64,000 nucleotides of DNA. Source: Gambelia wislizenii. Taxonomy: Eukaryota; Chordata; Lepidosauria; Squamata; Crotaphytidae. Position 1 is the first letter of the stretch. Every line of letters starts with the position of its first letter. The notes below the pieces were generated by a model, which had not been told where the DNA came from, made no database searches, and saw only the letters and a list, made by a program, of their open reading frames with translations. This document shows, piece by piece, positions 21,543 through 32,619 of this stretch. Location: NCBI GenBank assembly GCA_030847615.1, contig JAUMIR010000001.1:67159501-67223500 (forward strand), given 5' to 3'. The translations under genes and the position numbers were made by a program.

Positions 21543-21780
21543 TTTAATCCTAGGCTGAACTTTCTTACAATGTTTGATTCTTCTCTGTTTCCTGTTTTGC
21601 ATTTCAATAACCAATTATTACCTATATGTCCTATTTTGGTATGTGATCAATTTCTTCCTGGACACCTACGTAGAATCTTTTGATTTCTTTCTTGTCTGCC
21701 TCTGTAGTGGGATCATATACCTGGATTACATTTATATTGATAGATTTTCTTGGAGTCTTATTGATATTAAGCACAGTATA
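21543..21780 (-). mobile_element. RTE/BovB-type LINE endonuclease fragment
   Basis: On the - strand, 'NINVIQVYDPTTEADKKEIK'-like sequence and 'FYVGVQEEIDHIPK', followed in shifted frames by 'NAKTGNREESNIV'-like residues, match the endonuclease domain of RTE elements (the 'VYAPT...' and 'GD.NAK.G' motifs). The Asp-Trp of the second motif is broken by stops. Only this domain is left. Confidence 0.7.
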
Positions 21781-22384
21781 AGGTGTTAGTAATGACATAT
21801 AAAGCCCTACATGGCCTAGGTCCAACCTGCCTAAGGGATCGCCTCCTCCCATATAATCTGCCCTGTACCCTTAGATCTTCTGGGAGGGGTTTATTGCAAC
21901 CAATGAGACCTAAATTAACAATAACCTCCAAGAGAGCTTTTTCTGTCGCTGCTCCCAGACCATGGAATGCCTTGCTGGAAGAGATCCATCAGAGCAATCA
22001 GCTTGGAGAATTTCAAAAAAACCATCAAAACAGATCTCTTCCAGCAGGCCTTCCTTGAATAGAATAGACCATTTTAATGGATGCTTCTCCCTCTTTTTAT
22101 GTTTTATGTTTTTATGTTTCATGTTTATGTTTTTATGTTTTGATGTTATAGTTTAAAGCCTTAGGGTAGTACTGTATTTTATATTATTGGTGAATTCGCC
22201 AATAATTATTTTTAAATATATGTATTATTATATGTAATTTTAAGGGGGCTAAACTGTTTTAAGTTATTATTGTCGCTATGGATTTGTTTGTTCTACATCC
22301 AATTGTTATGAGCCGCCTTGATTGCCTATTAGGCAAAAGATGGGGTGCAAAAATAAAATTATTATTATTATTATTATTATTATT
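21781..22384 (+). mobile_element. L2 LINE 3' end
   Basis: It encodes 'TYKALHGLGPTCLRDRLLPY' and 'KRAFSVAAPRPWNALLEEI', the C-terminal part of L2 reverse transcriptase, nearly open over 21783-22058. The 3' UTR ends 'GAGCCGCCTTGATTGCC', then a (TTA)n tail at 22359-22384. The 5' edge abuts the RTE fragment. Confidence 0.85.
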
Positions 22385-22757
22385 TAGTAAGACTGAATTG
22401 TATCACCTGGCTGCTTTTGCTACATCTTGCCTCACCATTGAATGACATCCTGCTTCTTCTTTGATTGTCATTTCCAGAGTGAAACAATGTGTAATTGTCT
22501 GACCGAAAATGTCCCATTCCTGTCTACTTTAGCTCACTTACACTAAATATTGCAATGTCTGTGTGTTCCATTTCTTGTTTTATGATTTTTAGCTTTTCCT
22601 GATTCTTACTTCTCACATTATTTCTCACAAGTTTTTGTGACAGAAATTCTAAGAAAACTTACACTTTGTTTTTATGTACTTGACCAGAAAACAATAAAAC
22701 ATATAACCAGGAGCAGTACACATACCAGCATGGGCAGAATGTATGGGTTTATCTCAG

Positions 22758-22860
22758 TGCTTGAAAAAGTTACTTTTGGGGCTATAACTCTCAGAACACA
22801 CACATCTGTACAGTATTAGGCTTTCTGGGAGATGTAGTAAAAAAAAAACATTTGCAGCTT
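22758..22860. mobile_element. Fold-back MITE
   Basis: The left arm 'GAAAAAGTTACTTTTGGGGC' and right 'GGGAGATGTAGTAAAAAAAA' are imperfectly complementary. Same family as 3529-3621 and 5255-5382. Confidence 0.5.
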
Positions 22861-22978
22861 AAGATGTTTGAAGATTTAATTTGGTCGGCATTTCAAAATG
22901 AACCATCCTAATCCGTACCTCTTAGACTAATGTACTGCCTACAACACAGTTAACCTTTACATTGTGCATTTCTCCAAT

Positions 22979-23280
22979 AGGCCTACTGCATGCTGAATTA
23001 AAGCGGCAGGGCAGCTAGAAGGTTCTGCTTTCCATGCTGCCTTACCGCATGACATCATCGTTCTTCCGTTGTTCTGCTGTTCTGTTGTTCTGCTGGGAAG
23101 ACCCAGGTAAAACTGTGTCCTTTTGCTAACGGGTTTTTCCAGTTAGCAAAAAGATGCGGCTTTACCTCAGTATCCCATGGGACCAGAACAGAAGAATGAT
23201 GACGCCATGCAATAAAGCAGTACAGAAGATGAAAACTTCTGGCTGCCCTGCTGCTTTACTTCAATGTGTGGTAAGCCTCT
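22979..23280. mobile_element. Long fold-back element
   Basis: Left arm 'TAAAGCGGCAGGGCAGCTAG' (about 22999) pairs with 'TGGCTGCCCTGCTGCTTTA' (to about 23258). Pairing extends inward through 'CATGACATCATCGTTCTTC' against 'GAAGAATGATGACGCCATG', and in the centre 'TTTTGCTAACGGG' lies near 'CCAGTTAGCAAAAAG'. Nearly the whole 300 bp folds on itself. No coding capacity. Confidence 0.7.
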
Positions 23281-23744
23281 AAGTTTTCAATGCAGTTCTG
23301 AAAGATTTAACAAAATGCATATACAAATAAATGCATATGTTAGGATAAAATATGTTTAGAGGTATGCACTTTGAACACATAAATACATTTTTAGATGCAT
23401 AAATGCATATTTTAAAGAGATGTGTTCAAAAATATACATTTTAGTGGAGATTTTCATGAAGAATTTTTCCTCCAACAATTACAGATTAAGGCAAAAATAG
23501 CACATGACGACTGAATGTTTGTGAAACTGACATAGATTGGAAAGAGATTGATCCATCCATTGCTAGATGCTGGCTGATTGTATGCTTGTACTGCACTCTG
23601 ACTATAAACTAGATTTACCTTAATGGTATGTTAGCTTGCAAGAAAGAAAGAAAGGAAGACAACAAAGTGTGTTTTTAGCATATTGGCACCACCAGGAAGT
23701 TTTATTCTGGAACACATTGTTTCAGCAGTGGGCAGGATGCAGTT

Positions 23745-23965
23745 TTCATTAGGATCATGAGTGAGGAACATAGGAAGGTAACTTATACTTAGACCTTTGG
23801 ACAGTCTCGTCTAGGATCTTCAACACTGATTGGCAGCAATGGCTTTGCAGGGCTTCAAGGCAGGATGCTTTTTCTATCTCTGTCTGGGATTCCCTAGTGG
23901 TCTTCTATCCAAATATTAGCCAGGACTGACTCTGCTTAGCTTCGCAGATGAGACCAGGTGTGTTC
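23745..23965 (-). mobile_element. 5S-headed SINE, second body type
   Basis: In complement it starts 'GGTCTCATCTGCGAAGCTAA' with a 5S-like head ('GCAGAGTCAGTCCTGGCTAA') and ends 'AAGTTACCTTCCTATGTTCC'. The body differs from the copies at 1 and 5954. Confidence 0.65.
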
Positions 23966-24344
23966 AAAATAGCATAGGGGAGGGCCACCTTCCTCATATG
24001 CTGTGATCCTAATGAAAATTAGGACATCCCCTTGCCCCTCTCCTGAGTTTGTTATTAAACCCCAAGCATGACTGCTAACCATGCCATTAAAGTAATGGCG
24101 AGTTTGGCTCTTTGTTAGCTGATTAGCCTAAAAGTAAGAAACAAATCTCTCAAGTTAAGGCATGATATCTGAGTCGAGTTTAACTGAAAACAAAACATGT
24201 GGTAAAATGGAAGGTTGTGCTAGCTAAAACATCCATGTGAGTTTTGGAAGGTTTTAGAAAATGAAATACTGCAAGATTAACAAAATGATATGAGGCAGTG
24301 ATTAGCATACTTGTATATTTGAGATGACCATCTGAACAGACAGG

Positions 24345-24576
24345 CAAATTTCTCCACAGCTGTGTGATGCAACAGATATTAGAGTGTCAAACTATGGCCT
24401 GGGTTCAAATCCACAGCCAGCCATGTAACTATGTAGTTAACGCTGAGTAAGTTCCTATCTCTTAGCTTAATGTACCTCTCAATGTTGCTGTGATGATAAA
24501 ACTGGAAGGAGAGAAACATGTATGTGGCCTTCTGCTCCTAAGAGGAAAGGTGGGATATTTATTTATTTATTTATGA
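24345..24576 (+). mobile_element. tRNA-headed SINE with LINE-like tail
   Basis: A tRNA-like B box 'GGTTCAAATCC' is at about 24401, and the 3' end 'AGGAAAGGTGGGATATTTAT' runs into (TTTA)n, resembling the L2 tails in this window. This is the expected look of a SINE that uses the L2 machinery. Confidence 0.6.
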
Positions 24577-25614
24577 GTTAAAACAAAATATGGTTAAAAT
24601 GCTGGATAGTACAAAAGTGAAAAATCAATTAAATAATCACATTACAAATTATTTTTAAAGCTTTTAAAAAGGCAGTTAAAGTAATAATAATACTGATAAA
24701 AGCACAAATATAAATACAACACATCCCAATTAAAAGATCTTCTGCAATAGGCAGTTAACACTCAAAAGGCTTGGTAAACAGAAAGGGTACCTTCTTTTTG
24801 GGTAAACAGCAAGGTGGCCAATATAGCTTTCTGTGGGAGGGAATTCCACCATTATCTCCTAGTGATATAAATATAATCAGAAATGTTGCCTTTTTTCCCC
24901 TACTATAATTTCCAAAATCCCCCAGCTAGCATGGCCATAAATACAAATAAGCTAGTCTCATAACAGTAAAGTCTTTTGATGTTCTGCTGCTTCAGCGAAC
25001 ACATGATGGATTATTGCAGAGGGCTGAGAGGGGGAAAAGCTTGTGAAACTTAGAGTCAGCTTGGCAAAGCTGAAGATGCATCTCAGCTGATATGTTACAA
25101 TTTCTTCATTTTTGAAATCAAGATAAGCCTGACCTTTCATACCAGAGCTTTATGAGACTTAATTAGTGTTTTCAGAGCACTTTGAAATCTTTTAATAAAA
25201 GGCACATTCTGTGAGAGAAGCATTATGATTACAAACACCATCTACCAGATCACAGCAGGTCATAGAATCAGGAGTGAAGTGAAACTCATCAGGTACCTTG
25301 TTGCATATTAAAACTTGTGGCAGGCAGGTGACATCAGATAGGTTCTGAGGCCAGGAGTATTTCAGTCTTGGCAACTCTCCCTGTGAAAGAAAGAGACAGA
25401 CTGGCAGATGGGGGTGGGGGGAAATAAAACCTGGATTCAGCTGTGTGGTGCACTTTATAACATAGCCTATGACATGCTAGCTTGGAAAAACATCTCCCTG
25501 TAGCTTCCCTTATTATGGACTCTGGGCTCCTCCAAGACTGTTTTCACAAAAGCAGGCTCTAAAGTGCATGATAACATTATAGCAGCATGTATTCAGCATG
25601 CCCAAATGGTATTG

Positions 25615-25720
25615 GTTTTGCAAATTTATTTATAAATTATGTTTATATACCACCTTTCAGCCAATGCACACAGTGTGTCTCAGAGTTGAAAACAATGCCC
25701 TACAATTTAAGAAGCAGGAT
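25615..25720 (-). mobile_element. LINE 3' tail fragment (L2-like)
   Basis: 'TTATATACCACCTTTCAGCC' followed by 'CTACAATTTAAGAAG' is the complement of a LINE 3' end with a 'GGTGGTATATAAA' tail. Confidence 0.45.
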
Positions 25721-25899
25721 ACAAAAGAGAAAAGAGACAAAACACAAAGAGGAAAATAACCAAATACAGGTCTTATGGTCATTGCATGAGAGAGCTGTAG
25801 ATGGAGGGGAGTGGTGCTCAATCCTAGTGAACCCAAAGGACTGGGAAGAGGTGAAATCTCCCTTCTCCTTTTGAGGTAGCCAGATGGAATGGCAGTCAT

Positions 25900-28800
25900 A
25901 GAGTCAGTGCTAGCAGTTAGTCCTGGCCAAAGTGAGGAAGCTGGGTGGAGCAGGGCTCATGGTCTCATCTTTTCGACAGAGGAAGCCTGGTGGAAGTTTC
26001 AGATTACCACAACCATCGTTTTCTAATGTATCCAAGCCACATCTAAGGGCGGTGGGGTGGGGGAGAGTCTGAATGTGCTGTGTATCTCAGTGCCAAAAAA
26101 AAGAAAGGTGTTAATAACTTTTTAAAAAGAACATTTTAAACACCAGGTAGAGAAAAGGAACAGGTACAACAGAGATGGCATACATTTAAAACAACAACTC
26201 CCATGTTAGAGAAAGGTTCATTGTCTTTCTCCTGTAAATGATCAAATTCTTCATAGATACATGAAAGGAACAGGTATGAATGCCAGAAAGTGATTTGTTC
26301 TGTCTCTCTGTCTTGTATAGAGAGAGAGAGAGAGAGAATCACACATCTGGAGGGGAATCTAAAGTCCACTGGCCCAATGCTACTGGTAGACATCTGAAAT
26401 CCAGCCAATAGAGGGGCCACAAGAGGTCTCAACCTCTTGGGAGATCCCCTGCCCAGTCCTGCTTGCCTTCCCGCTGGAGAAGACAGGCAGGATGAATCTC
26501 CATGTTGTGTCTGGTTTTATGGTGCTTCTCAGTCATACTGTAAAGAGTACATTAAAGATTTCCTCTGTGCAAAGAGAAGCAAGGAACTTTGTCCCTCTTT
26601 GTCCACAGAGAAGTTGAAAATGGGCACCAGGGAGGAGTCAGATGATGTCAGGAGAGATGGAGATGCTTGAAGCTGCAGAGCTCCACCCAGTGATATCACC
26701 CAGCCTCCCATATTAGCCCCCAGGATCAAAATAATTCTCAGGCTCTGGACAAAAGGCTCTGTACTTCACACTGTGTGTACCATTTTAGGCATGTGTTAGA
26801 AACAGCAATAGCAAGGTACACCATGCTAATGACAATCATAAGATACAGGCCAAATATAATTAATACATGACCAGATCATTTCAGTTAAGCAGACAACCCA
26901 GGCCATTTCTTACAGAAAAACCTAAGAATTTGGGTTGGTGCTTGCAACGAAAGTTAACAAACTTTGCATATTAAAATAATTACAGTTGTGATTGGTAATA
27001 AAATAAAACTTCTCTCATAAACTTCATCTTTTACAACTCAAAATACGTGGCCAGTTAAATTCTATGGGTTTTTCTATGTAGTCTCTAAAGTATGTCACAT
27101 ATTCATTTAGCCATTGTGGGATTCCTCTCCCCCAGTGATGACAGCATGATAACCCATCTGCATATTATAGCTAAGGAGGATACTCTTTTTGATAGAGAAA
27201 ACAGACATGCTGCTAGTTGCATTTTTAAATGGCTAGATAAACACTTTCTTCCTAAGAACAGGCGTATTTGTCCAAAAGGCTTTCCCAAATCTTTAATAAG
27301 TTCACATAATGGCCATAGGCATTGTTGAGATGGTAACCTTGCTGTTTGAAGTAAGCCTGGGCCTGTTAAGGCTAAAACAAACCTTCTTTTGTTTGTATTC
27401 CAAGGTTCATTACAACAACCCTGGAAAGACTGAATCCTATTTGATTACATCTTGCTTTGATTCTGGGTTGAGCATGGCCAAACCATGGCAAAGGAATTTT
27501 GAGGAAGTGAGCAAATCTGATCTAGCTAAGTCAAGCAGCAGCCTTATTAACTCTGTTGTGGCCTTAATAATAAAGGGCAGGGGAACAGAGTGTGATGGAC
27601 AAGTGTAAACATACAAACATACTGCTGGAACAAAAAAGGACCACAACTTTAGTGTTTCCAGCTGAAGTACTTTGATGCAACATTAGGGTTGTAAAGAATA
27701 TTTGCAAATATTTTCCACAAAAAAAACCAAACCAAAACAAAAAACAGATACTTTGTTCTTCCTCACAAAAATAATTTTTGAACACAAAACTACCATGAAA
27801 CTTCACCAAATGAAAAGAAAAAAAATCATCAAAAATGTGCACTACCTTGTAATCACTCTTAAGAAAACTTTTGAACCGTTTCATTCTCACAAGCAAGAAT
27901 GAAAAAAGTGAAGATTCACATGTCTTTGCTGCATAAGGTAACTGATTCAGATATCAGATCACCTGCCTGCTGTTTGATAAAATACTACCGCAGCATGTCA
28001 GCTAGGGAAAGCCACAGGATAACAGGATACAGGAACTCACATGGGTGCAAACTACTGTATGGTTCTTGTGCTACCTGGGAGTGAAATAGGTACAGCTCTG
28101 CCCAAGGTGTGCATGTTCATGAAAACCTGAATTCTCAAGAGGATCTCCAAAGAAGGGAACAGGCATGCATACTCTGCTTACCCTTCAAAATGGGTTGCAG
28201 ACCCTGCACTAACTGTTTAACAGTAAAGTTGTGATGTAATAAACGCAAGAGCAAAGAACCAGCATAGATTGCTAAGGGAGGAGGGGTGAAAATACCAAAA
28301 GCCATCTAAAACCCATGAATGAAATTCCTTCCAGCTTTGTAAAATTCCTCCGCAGAGCAATCCACAGAACATTGCAGGATAGGTAGGTAGAAAAGATTGT
28401 TGGGGGGGGGGGAACCACCCAAAAAACCTGAGGATCAGTAGCACATCCAGAATAATTTTAAGCTCAACAGCCCATGTCCACTCTGAAGGCCTTCCCAGTT
28501 TAGGAGCAGCATGCAAGCTGACTGGCTGGACCAGGGAGAAGATCCCAATAGCCAGTGTAACTTGTGGCAGCCTCTAGATGCCTTTATGTTGCTCTGGAAA
28601 CTCTTCACTAAACTCTGCTCCCTGTATAGCACAAATAGGGACCCAGCTAACCTGGGATCCAGTTTTCTCCATATTTTTCTTCAGACAGTCTGGAGAGCAA
28701 TAACAGGAAATTCATTTCACAGAAGTATTCAGGAAGGAAAGGATTAGAGAGGAAGATTGTAACAAGCACTAAGAGAACAGCAGTGGTATCAGATACTGGA

Positions 28801-29640
28801 GAAGGGTGGCTATTAGAAAGCAAACAATGTCTCCTTTTGTCACTCCTTGGTGTAGGAAAAATGTTTTGGCATGTGCCTTCTAAGCTTAAAGGTTTTGGCC
28901 ATCCCTGCTGTAGGTCATTAGTGCATGAAGTTTCTTCTACCTTGCCAGTCAACCATTCATCTACAAATGTTATTCTGGCTTGCAAATTAATGTTCAATCC
29001 CTTTTGGTATCTGGTTGAACAGGTTGCAGTGTTGTACATCAGGCAAATAACAGTCACCACCAATTTAACCTGTTATTTGTGTAGTGAACATAAGACTAGA
29101 AACAGTGGATATGGAAGAGACAGTAAATAAGCATGATGGATCAATGGGTCTACATCACTGGAAATGGAAATGCACTCAATTTTGGGTTTGGGTTGCAACA
29201 TTCAAGTGCTAGAGTTTTACCAAACCTTTTTCAAACCAATAGTGTAGCTATTAATTACTCTCTTTGTATTCTTATGAGTCTTTCTGATAGAGATCTGTTG
29301 CTGGAACTGTTGCCAGTGATGGTGCCTGTGAAATGTCTAACTTTTGTTGATGTTAGTTCAAGAGAACAGGCACTACTGTGCTCTGGGAGCACAACTAGCA
29401 CTGAATAGTTGATACATAGAGAGGTGGCTTGTTCAGCTCACTAGTCTTGGTCAATGGAGTGTTTGAAAGAAGCTGCTAAGAATTCAGGCTTGGGAGGAAT
29501 TTGTATAAATGGGGTACATGCTTATTTTTATCTTGTCATCCTTCCTCAGGCAATTAAGTTTGGATTCAGATGATCAATGGCTGCACAGTAATAGCTTGAT
29601 AACTTGCTACATAGGAAAGTAGTTGTCTCTATTCCAGCTG
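25900..29640. other. Intronic stretch with no recognised gene
   Basis: A (GA)n run lies at 26321-26338 and a G11 homopolymer near 28405. The part 26750-27900 is AT-rich and carries no repeat I recognise. Reading frames of 60-140 codons occur but none resembles a known protein. Confidence 0.5.
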
Positions 29641-29731
29641 CAGCATCTCAGAAATTTACTAAGCAAGGGGATCTTGTTGCACTTTTGAGACTGAGAGAAA
29701 TAAGCTTGTAGCATAAGCTTTTGTAGACTTT

Positions 29732-29911
29732 GGGCCTGCTGTTGTTGTTTATCTATGGAATCCTGGTATTTGTAGTTTGGTGGGACACCAGAGTTCTTTG
29801 ACAGAAAAGGCTAAATGCCTCACAAAATTACAAATACCAGGATTCCATAGGATGGATCTATGTGAATAAAGTGGTGTCAAACTGCTGTATTTCTGCAATG
29901 TAGACAGGCCC
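29732..29911. mobile_element. MITE inserted in the fold-back repeat
   Basis: The ends are GGGCCTG and CAGGCCC, and the interior has 'AAATACCAGGATTCCATAGG', linking it to the family at 4010-4231. It interrupts 'TTTGTAGACT' and 'TTGGTCTACTTCC', which are contiguous in the complement of the right arm. Confidence 0.65.
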
Positions 29912-30349
29912 TTGGTCTACTTCCTCAAATGCATCTGATGAAGTAGACCAAGTCTATAAAAGCTTATGCTACAACTTCTTTCTCTCTGTTAGTCTCAAAG
30001 GTACTCCAAGGACTCAGTTACATGGCAGTTTTTATCCCGGGGAGAAGCGAGATATCTTCATCCCAAGTTCATCTCTTATTGTGTACATGATTTGTCACGG
30101 CAGCATAAGTCTCGTTTTTTTCAATTTCTTGTTCTGAGTCCCTCCATCGGGATAGGGGCACACAACACAGCAGTATTTTGATTGGTCGGAATTTGGAGGG
30201 GACGGGCTTGCAAGGGAAACCTGGCAATTCTTGATCCGCCATTTTTGGAATGATCAGTCTGGGAGAACCACCAGCATGCCTGCCCGCAACAGCTACCAAA
30301 CCCCACCTTCCCTGCCCCATGGGGCTACTGCTCCCTGCACTTGCCGCCA

Positions 30350-31610
30350 CATGGGGCGAGGGAGGCTTCTCCATGACTGTCAGTCACAGAGAATTCCCCC
30401 CCACCGTGCTCGGCTATTCACCCCACCGTTGCCGCCGTGCGCGGGGGGGGGGAGGCTTCTTAGTGACTCAGTCATGGAGAAGCCATCCCCCCCGTTCAGC
30501 TATGGATGAGGGATGGAATAGCTACACGTGGGGGGCTTCTCCATGACTGGCAGTCAGGGAGAAGCCACCCCCCCACCCCACGCAGGTATGAGGGTGGCGG
30601 GGATAGCTGTTTGGGTCGGGGGGGGGCTTTTCCGTGACTGACAGTCATGGGGCCGGTTTACACAGCAGATTTATAGCGGCAACTTGCGGTTTAATTATTT
30701 TCCGCAGCTGTGCCAGTCAGGTTTTTTTTCTAATTATGTCGCTTTGAAGTTCAGACTTGAATAAGTGGGGGGGGGTGGCTCTGTGTGTCTCTGCAAATCT
30801 GCCTGTAAATGAACTCACTCCATAAAGCAGAGGGAGAGTAATCTCTCTGCTAAAAGACCTTGCTGCCATGCCGTGGATCGCAAGTTTTTCCAGCTGCTCT
30901 CTCTCTCTCTGTCTCTCTATTTCCCCCTCCCTCCCTCCCCCAAGCAGAGAGAGAGGGGGGGAAAATAGCAGTTCAGCTTGCTACAGCCCTTTGTGAAATG
31001 GTTTCTCTCCCTCCCCCGTGCACAGGATAAAAGTGACGAATGAGCTTTTACATACTTTCAAAACGGCAGAGAGGATGAGAAGGAATGCTCCCTGAAAGTT
31101 GTTGGGAATCCTTTTTTGAAGTTGTTGGGAATCTTTTTTTTTTTTTTTTTTTTTTTTTTGCAAACTGGCTCGCAAAATAGCAGACAGGATTTTTGCAAGT
31201 TTCTTCTCTAATGGCTACTGTCTTTGCCTCCTCCCTGCCCCTCTTTTAAGCCCACCCCTGCATCATCAACCAATCACAATGCATCTGTGCTTTAACCCTT
31301 AGCGGAATGCTAGTTTACACTGCCAATAAAGCACTATATTGCAAATATTCCTGCAAAAATAGCGACATGCCCTGCCACGCTATATTTGGGTGTTTTACCT
31401 TCCCCCCTTCTGAATGAGGTGATGCTGTGCTGCGATCCGTGGGAACTATGAGCTATCTTAGCGGTATATTTAGGGGAATATTTGCCCGTGTAAACGACCC
31501 CATGGAGAAACTTCCCCTGTCCCGTGTGGCAGCAACGGCAGGGGTATAGCTACGCGGGGTGGGGGTGGGGTTCTCCATGACTGGCAGTTATGGAGAAGCC
31601 ACATGCCCCC
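30350..31610. repeat. GC-rich tandem array with a palindromic motif (split)
   Basis: Five copies of a self-complementary motif resembling 'GGCTTCTCCATGACTG' plus its complement lie at 30364, 30453, 30533, 30626 and 31570. They are spaced roughly 80-95 bp apart, ignoring the 853-bp insertion inside the fourth copy. Between them are G-runs of up to ten. Confidence 0.7.
30649..31501. mobile_element. TIR transposon inserted inside the array
   Basis: Ends GGGGCCGGTTTACACAG and, in complement, GGGGTCGTTTACACGGG form terminal inverted repeats. CATGG overlaps both junctions, a candidate target duplication, and the array motif 'CTGACAGTCATGGAGAA' is restored if the element is removed. Contains a T26 run at 31134-31159. 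No transposase. Confidence 0.7.
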
Positions 31611-32167
31611 TGCCCTGCACAGCTACGAGGGCGGGGGGGAGAGCTGCACAGGGCAGGGGCGTTCTCTGTAGCAGCTTGGGGGGGCAGGGGAGGGGAAAGC
31701 CAGCAGAGGACCCTAGGGGGCATGCCAAAGCGGCGATTGCAAAGCTTCCCTTGTAAGTCTGGTCCCTCCAATGTCCAAATCATCAGAAATCATCCCATGT
31801 TCCGGGATGGTTCCTGATTGTTCAGACAACCAATAGCACAGGTTGTCTCAGACTTTTCCAAAGAGAAATAGAGGGTTGGAAAGTCATGGGTTAACCAGGC
31901 TTTTTGCTACCCCTCCTTCTGAATAGCGTGATGTGTGTGAAGTACCAAGGATCAACACGAATTCTTCTCAGGCTTTTTTTTTCATGTAAACGAGCCCCCG
32001 GGTCCCCATGCTTACGGATATTCCAGTCTAACATAGCTGTATCTTTGAATTCAGAAATTTAGGTATGTGAAGAGGTAAAAATGGCAAACTTAGCCACAGT
32101 GCTGGAAATGGAAGACGGCTGGCACTAAGAACTGTGTGAAGAGTCACATAATGTGCCCTTCAACATC

Positions 32168-32618
32168 TATGGAAAGGTCTGGAAAGGTCTGGAAACCATG
32201 CCTTATGAGGAAAGACTTAGGGATCTTGGTATGTTTAGCCTGGAAAAAAAGACGGTTAAGGGACAATATGATAGCCCTGTTTAAGTATTTGAAGGGGTGT
32301 CACATTGAGGATGGAGCAAGCTTGTTTTCTGCTGCTCCAGAGACTAGAACACGGAGCAATAGATGCAAGCTCCAGGAACAGAGATTCCACCTCAACATGA
32401 GGAGGAACTTTCTGACAGTAAGAGCTGTTCGACAGTGGAACACACTCCCTCAGAGCGTGGTCGGGTCTCCTTTCTTGGAGGTCTTTAAACTGAGGCTGGA
32501 TGGCCATCTGTCAGGGATGCTTTGATCGTGATTCCTGCATGGCAGGGGGTTGGACTGGATGGCCCTTGTTGTCTTCCAACTCTACAATTCTATGATTCTA
32601 TGATTCTATTGTGATCGA
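32168..32618 (+). mobile_element. CR1 LINE 3' end, fairly young
   Basis: An open frame over most of its length encodes '[20 protein letters not shown]' and 'RNFLTVRAVRQWNTLPQSVV', the C-terminal part of CR1 ORF2, ending 'FKLRLDGHLSGML' and a stop. The 3' end reads 'TCTACAATTCTATGATTC' with three ATTCTATG-type tail units. Confidence 0.9.
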
Positions 32619-32619
32619 G

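Larger units (their letters stand above)
30010..31999. mobile_element. Two-kilobase TIR transposon with GC-rich interior
   Basis: The left end GACTCAGTTACATGG and the complement of the right end, GGCTCGTTTACATGA, agree at 11 of 15 bases. The host repeat resumes on both sides. The interior is a GC-rich array of a palindromic motif plus another inserted element; no transposase is visible. A hAT or PIF/Harbinger origin is possible. Target duplication not resolved. Confidence 0.55.
29660..32058. mobile_element. Fold-back repeat split by nested insertions
   Basis: Left arm 29660-29731 ('GCAAGGGGATCTTGTTGCAC', 'GTAGCATAAGCTTTTGTAG') pairs with the right arm at about 29925-30009 ('CTATAAAAGCTTATGCTACA'). 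The tail 'ATTCCAGTCTAACATAGC' reappears at 32030 after a 2-kb insertion. The uninterrupted relative at 48120-48310 has the same parts in one piece, which shows the order of insertions. Confidence 0.7.

Noticed and set aside
21261..21683. Leu-rich 140-codon frame, and Arg- or Lys-rich frames on the other strand
   Set aside because: They are translations of the TTC/GAA and CTG repeats.
30350..30650. CRISPR-like spaced repeats
   Set aside because: The organism is a vertebrate and the spaced motif lies inside a transposon. There are no cas genes and no uniform spacers.
30200..31750. GC-rich region as a CpG island or promoter
   Set aside because: The GC content comes from a tandem motif array and nested TIR elements. 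No first exon or transcription-start context is visible.
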